Assembly: GCF_019052365.1 (NCBI RefSeq) | Contig: NZ_JAHQUY010000093.1 | Span: forward strand, 1-8,233 | Direction of reading: 5' to 3' | From: Leyella stercorea | GTDB lineage: Bacteria; Bacteroidota; Bacteroidia; Bacteroidales; Bacteroidaceae | Length of the DNA stretch: 8,233 nt | In this document: piece after piece, positions 5,997 to 8,233 of the stretch | Numbering within the stretch: position 1 is the stretch's first letter | How the letters are laid out: the number at the start of each line of letters is the position of its first letter | Translations under genes and position numbers: made by a program | The notes under the pieces: model-generated | What the model saw: the letters and a program-made list of their open reading frames with translations, nothing else | Database searches by the model: none | Told to the model about the DNA's origin: nothing

Positions 5997-8081
5997 ATGA
6001 AGAAAGAAATAAAACTCTACTCTACCCTATTCATCCTCGCTTTATCTGCCCTCATGCTCAGCGGTTGCGGCGCAGAGAAGAACATGAAGAAGGGCGAGAA
6101 GTATCTTGCCGTGGGCGAATACTACGACGCCGCGACGCAGTTCAAGCGTGCTTACCAGCGCACAGCGCCGAAGGAGCGCGAGAAGCGCGGCAAGATAGCG
6201 CTGAAGGTGGCTTTCTGCAACGAGCGCATCAACTCTACACAGAAGGCGCTTGCGGCATACAGCAACGCCATCAGATACAATCAGGCGTCGACGCAGGACC
6301 GCCTCAGCTACGCCCGACTGCTGCTGAAGAACGGCGCATACAAGCAGGCAGAGACCGAGTTCCGCGCTGTGCTCGACTCGATGCCAGACAACGTGCTCGC
6401 AAAGAACGGACTCGCCTCGGCGCAGAACGCTCCGCAATGGAAGAAGGAGGGTTCGCGCTATCAGGTGAAGCGCATGGATGTGTTCAACTCGAGAAGAGAC
6501 GACTACAGTCCGGTGCTCGGCGGCGACCAGTACGACTACCTCTACTTCACCTCTACACGCAATGACGCTACGGGCAACGAACTGAGCGGCATCACCGGAG
6601 CGAAGGCTGCCGACATATTCGTCTCGCAGAAAGACGAGAAGGGAAAGTGGCAGAAGCCCGAACCGGTGAACGGCGGACTGAATACGGAGTACGACGAGGG
6701 TGCATGCGCGCTGACGCCCGACGGCAAGACGATGTACATCACGCAGTGTCAGACCGACCCGTCGTATCCGCGCTTTGCGCAGATTATGACTTCGCAGCGT
6801 GCCGATGCGGCTTGGGGGAAACCCGAGGAGTTCAAGGTGACGAACGACACGCTCTCAAGCTATGCCCACCCTGCGGTGTCGCCCGACGGCGAGTGGCTCT
6901 ACTTCGTGTCGGACATGCCAGGCGGTCTGGGCGGACTCGACATCTGGCGAGCACGCATCACGTCGCTCGGTCTTGCCGGTGTGGAGAACTTGGGCGAACC
7001 TATTAACACGCCGGGCAACGAGATGTTCCCGACGTTTCGTGCCAACGGCGACCTTTATTTCTCAAGCGACGGCCATGTAGGCATGGGCGGCTTGGACATC
7101 TACATCGCTTCGCCTAACGACAAAGGCGGCTACGATATAGAGCATCCGGGCTATCCGCTCAACTCGCAGGGCGACGACTTCGGCATGACGTTCGAGGGCG
7201 TACACAACCGCGGCTACTTCTCGTCGAACCGCAACGACGGCAGGGGATGGGACAAGATTTACAGTTTCGAGAACCCGGAGATTGTGCAGAACGTGAAGGG
7301 ATGGGTGTACGAGCAGGACGGCTACGAACTGCCAGAAGCGCTTGTGTACATCGTCGGATCGGACGGCACAAACAAGAAGGTGAGCGTGAAGGGCGACGGA
7401 TCGTTCGAGTACGTGATAGACCCGAACGTCGACTATATCTTCCTTGCAACGTGCAAGGGATTCCTCAACCATAAAGAGGAGCTGCGCGTGAAGCCGGCTG
7501 AGGAGTCGGAAGAGTACGTGCTGCAGTTCGCTTTGGCGTCAATCACGGCGCCGGTGCTCATCGACAACATCTTCTACGACTTCGACAAGGCAACGCTCAG
7601 ACCAGAATCAACGGCTGCGCTCGACGAACTGGTGAAGCTGCTTAACGAGAACCCGAACGTGACGATAGAGCTTTCGTCGCACTGCGACTATAAAGGTTCG
7701 GCGGTATACAACAAGGGACTCTCGCAGCGCCGCGCCGAGTCGGTGGTTGCCTACCTCACAGAAAAGGGAATCTCGCGCGACCGTCTCTCGCCAGTGGGCT
7801 ACGGCAAGGAGAAACCGAAGACTATCCGCAAGAAACTCACCGAGAAGTATCCGTGGCTAAAGGAAGGCGACGTGCTCTCAGAGGAATTTATCTTGAAGCT
7901 CGACAAGGACAAGCAGGAGATTTGCAACCAGCTGAACCGCCGCACCGAGTTTATCGTGCTGCGCACAACGTACGGCATGTTCGACAAGGACGGAAAGCTA
8001 AAGGAGGAACCGAAGCCCAAGCAGCCGTCGGAGGATAAGAAGAAAGACACGGAAGAAGACTACGACTTCTTTATCGAATAA
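5997..8081 (+). CDS. porE: PorE-like type IX secretion lipoprotein (TPR, propeller, CRD, OmpA-C)
   Basis: The product has 694 residues. The lipobox LSGC makes Cys24 the lipid anchor. TPR-like helices cover about residues 27-145 (EYYDAATQFKRAYQ, NGAYKQAETEFRAVL). A beta-propeller with PD40-type blades covers about 165-425 (ALTPDGKTMYITQ, AVSPDGEWLYFVSD, GGLDIW, GDLYFSSDG, GYFSSNR). A carboxypeptidase-regulatory-like fold lies at about 433-510, then OmpA-C at about 520-657, with FYDFDKATLRPES, HCDYKGS (Asp564) and LSQRRAESV (Arg579), the Asp and Arg that bind diaminopimelate in this family. This domain order is that of PorE (PG1058) of Porphyromonas gingivalis, thought to tether the type IX machinery to peptidoglycan. 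The tail from about 660 is Lys/Glu-rich and ends DYDFFIE. No other type IX gene is in the window, so the role is inferred from architecture. A generic PD40/OmpA-family lipoprotein is the alternative. No promoter box was found in 5911-5990. Confidence 0.85.
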   Translation: MKKEIKLYSTLFILALSALMLSGCGAEKNMKKGEKYLAVGEYYDAATQFKRAYQRTAPKEREKRGKIALKVAFCNERINSTQKALAAYSNAIRYNQASTQDRLSYARLLLKNGAYKQAETEFRAVLDSMPDNVLAKNGLASAQNAPQWKKEGSRYQVKRMDVFNSRRDDYSPVLGGDQYDYLYFTSTRNDATGNELSGITGAKAADIFVSQKDEKGKWQKPEPVNGGLNTEYDEGACALTPDGKTMYITQCQTDPSYPRFAQIMTSQRADAAWGKPEEFKVTNDTLSSYAHPAVSPDGEWLYFVSDMPGGLGGLDIWRARITSLGLAGVENLGEPINTPGNEMFPTFRANGDLYFSSDGHVGMGGLDIYIASPNDKGGYDIEHPGYPLNSQGDDFGMTFEGVHNRGYFSSNRNDGRGWDKIYSFENPEIVQNVKGWVYEQDGYELPEALVYIVGSDGTNKKVSVKGDGSFEYVIDPNVDYIFLATCKGFLNHKEELRVKPAEESEEYVLQFALASITAPVLIDNIFYDFDKATLRPESTAALDELVKLLNENPNVTIELSSHCDYKGSAVYNKGLSQRRAESVVAYLTEKGISRDRLSPVGYGKEKPKTIRKKLTEKYPWLKEGDVLSEEFILKLDKDKQEICNQLNRRTEFIVLRTTYGMFDKDGKLKEEPKPKQPSEDKKKDTEEDYDFFIE

Positions 8082-8160
8082 AGGCTGGAAGATATCGCAA
8101 AAGGCTGGTAGATATCGGCAAAGGCTGGTAGATATCGTCAAAGGCTGGTAGATAGAACGC
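8081..8160 (+). repeat. Four tandem 20-bp repeats at the porE-like stop codon
   Basis: Four head-to-tail units of exactly 20 bp start at 8081, 8101, 8121 and 8141. Unit 2 reads AAGGCTGGTAGATATCGGCA. Unit 3 differs from it at one base. Unit 1 has A for T at position 9 and CA for GC at positions 18-19. Unit 4 keeps the first 14 bases and then diverges. The first unit begins on the last base of the TAA stop, so the array is entirely 3' untranslated. The period is not a multiple of three, which argues against coding. There are no unique spacers, so this is not CRISPR. Confidence 0.93.
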
Positions 8161-8175
8161 ATATCTGCCAGCCTT
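8141..8175 (+). terminator. Hairpin from last repeat and an inverted copy; weak terminator candidate
   Basis: AAGGCTGGTAGATA (8141-8154), a 7-base loop, then TATCTGCCAGCCTT (8162-8175) pair over 14 bp with one T-G wobble. Only three T end the stem before AACCC, so termination would be weak. The hairpin may instead protect the 3' end of the mRNA. The other three units could pair with the same inverted copy over a longer loop. Confidence 0.5.
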
Positions 8176-8186
8176 TAACCCAAATC

Positions 8187-8224
8187 GGTCATTAGAAAAA
8201 GCTTCTTGTCATTTTCTAATGACC
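8187..8224. repeat. Perfect 13-bp inverted repeat at the right edge
   Basis: GGTCATTAGAAAA (8187-8199) and TTTTCTAATGACC (8212-8224) pair perfectly around a 12-base centre. CATTAGA occurs a third time at the last bases of the window (8227-8233), so the element may continue beyond it. No T-run follows on the plus strand. It could be a bidirectional terminator, a repetitive palindromic element, or the end of a small mobile repeat. No gene lies between the porE-like stop and the window end. Confidence 0.75.
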
Positions 8225-8233
8225 GCCATTAGA

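Noticed and set aside
6031..6041. TTCATCCTCGC shared with the susD terminator (5870-5880)
   Set aside because: An 11-base match between a terminator stem and a signal-peptide coding stretch, with no extension on either side, is best read as coincidence.
6065..6565. 166-codon frame and further long frames inside the porE-like gene
   Set aside because: They are shadows from GC-rich third positions. The translations are Arg-rich with no domain, while the main frame has four recognisable domains.
8081..8160. CRISPR array
   Set aside because: The 20-bp units abut without unique spacers, and no cas gene is present.

Overview
The window looks like chromosomal DNA of a Bacteroidales bacterium, most likely Prevotellaceae. 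The evidence is a SusC/SusD pair, a PorE-like type IX secretion lipoprotein, promoters of the Bacteroidetes type (TTTG, about 20 bases, TAnnTTTG), and A-rich start regions mostly without Shine-Dalgarno sequences. No transposase, integrase, phage gene or CRISPR array is visible. Species cannot be named from the sequence alone.

Left part (1-600, minus strand). A two-gene unit encodes two very small membrane proteins. One has 82 residues and two membrane segments (resembles DUF6722). The other has 34 residues and one segment, starts two bases after the stop of the first, and is short enough to be missed by gene callers. A textbook Bacteroidetes promoter ends only 12 bases before the first ATG, so the mRNA should be almost leaderless. 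Further left, four direct repeats at an exact 22-base period (87-174) and a small palindrome (66-80) lie upstream of what may be the first codons of a gene leaving the window on the minus strand. They look like an operator.

Middle (600-1093). A tRNA-Arg(CCG) gene on the minus strand has its own promoter and a strong intrinsic terminator. Its D-loop and T-loop carry a paired change (A19 and U56) in place of the nearly universal G19-C56. A divergent promoter about 60 bp away points right and would give a susC leader of roughly 200 nt with two tiny upstream reading frames.

Right part (1094-8233, plus strand). A SusC-family TonB-dependent transporter and a SusD-family surface lipoprotein form a two-gene operon closed by a 14-bp-stem terminator. 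Together they would bind and import an oligomeric nutrient, probably a glycan. No glycosidase, protease, anti-sigma factor or hybrid two-component sensor is present to reveal the substrate. A separate gene follows for a lipoprotein with TPR, beta-propeller, carboxypeptidase-regulatory-like and OmpA-C domains, the architecture of PorE of the type IX secretion system. Four tandem 20-bp repeats start on the last base of its stop codon, followed by one inverted copy that forms a hairpin, and then by a second, unrelated perfect inverted repeat at the window edge. No complete new multi-gene system is visible. The least ordinary signals are the 22-bp repeats, the 20-bp tandem repeats, the tRNA covariation and the micro-operon of tiny membrane proteins.
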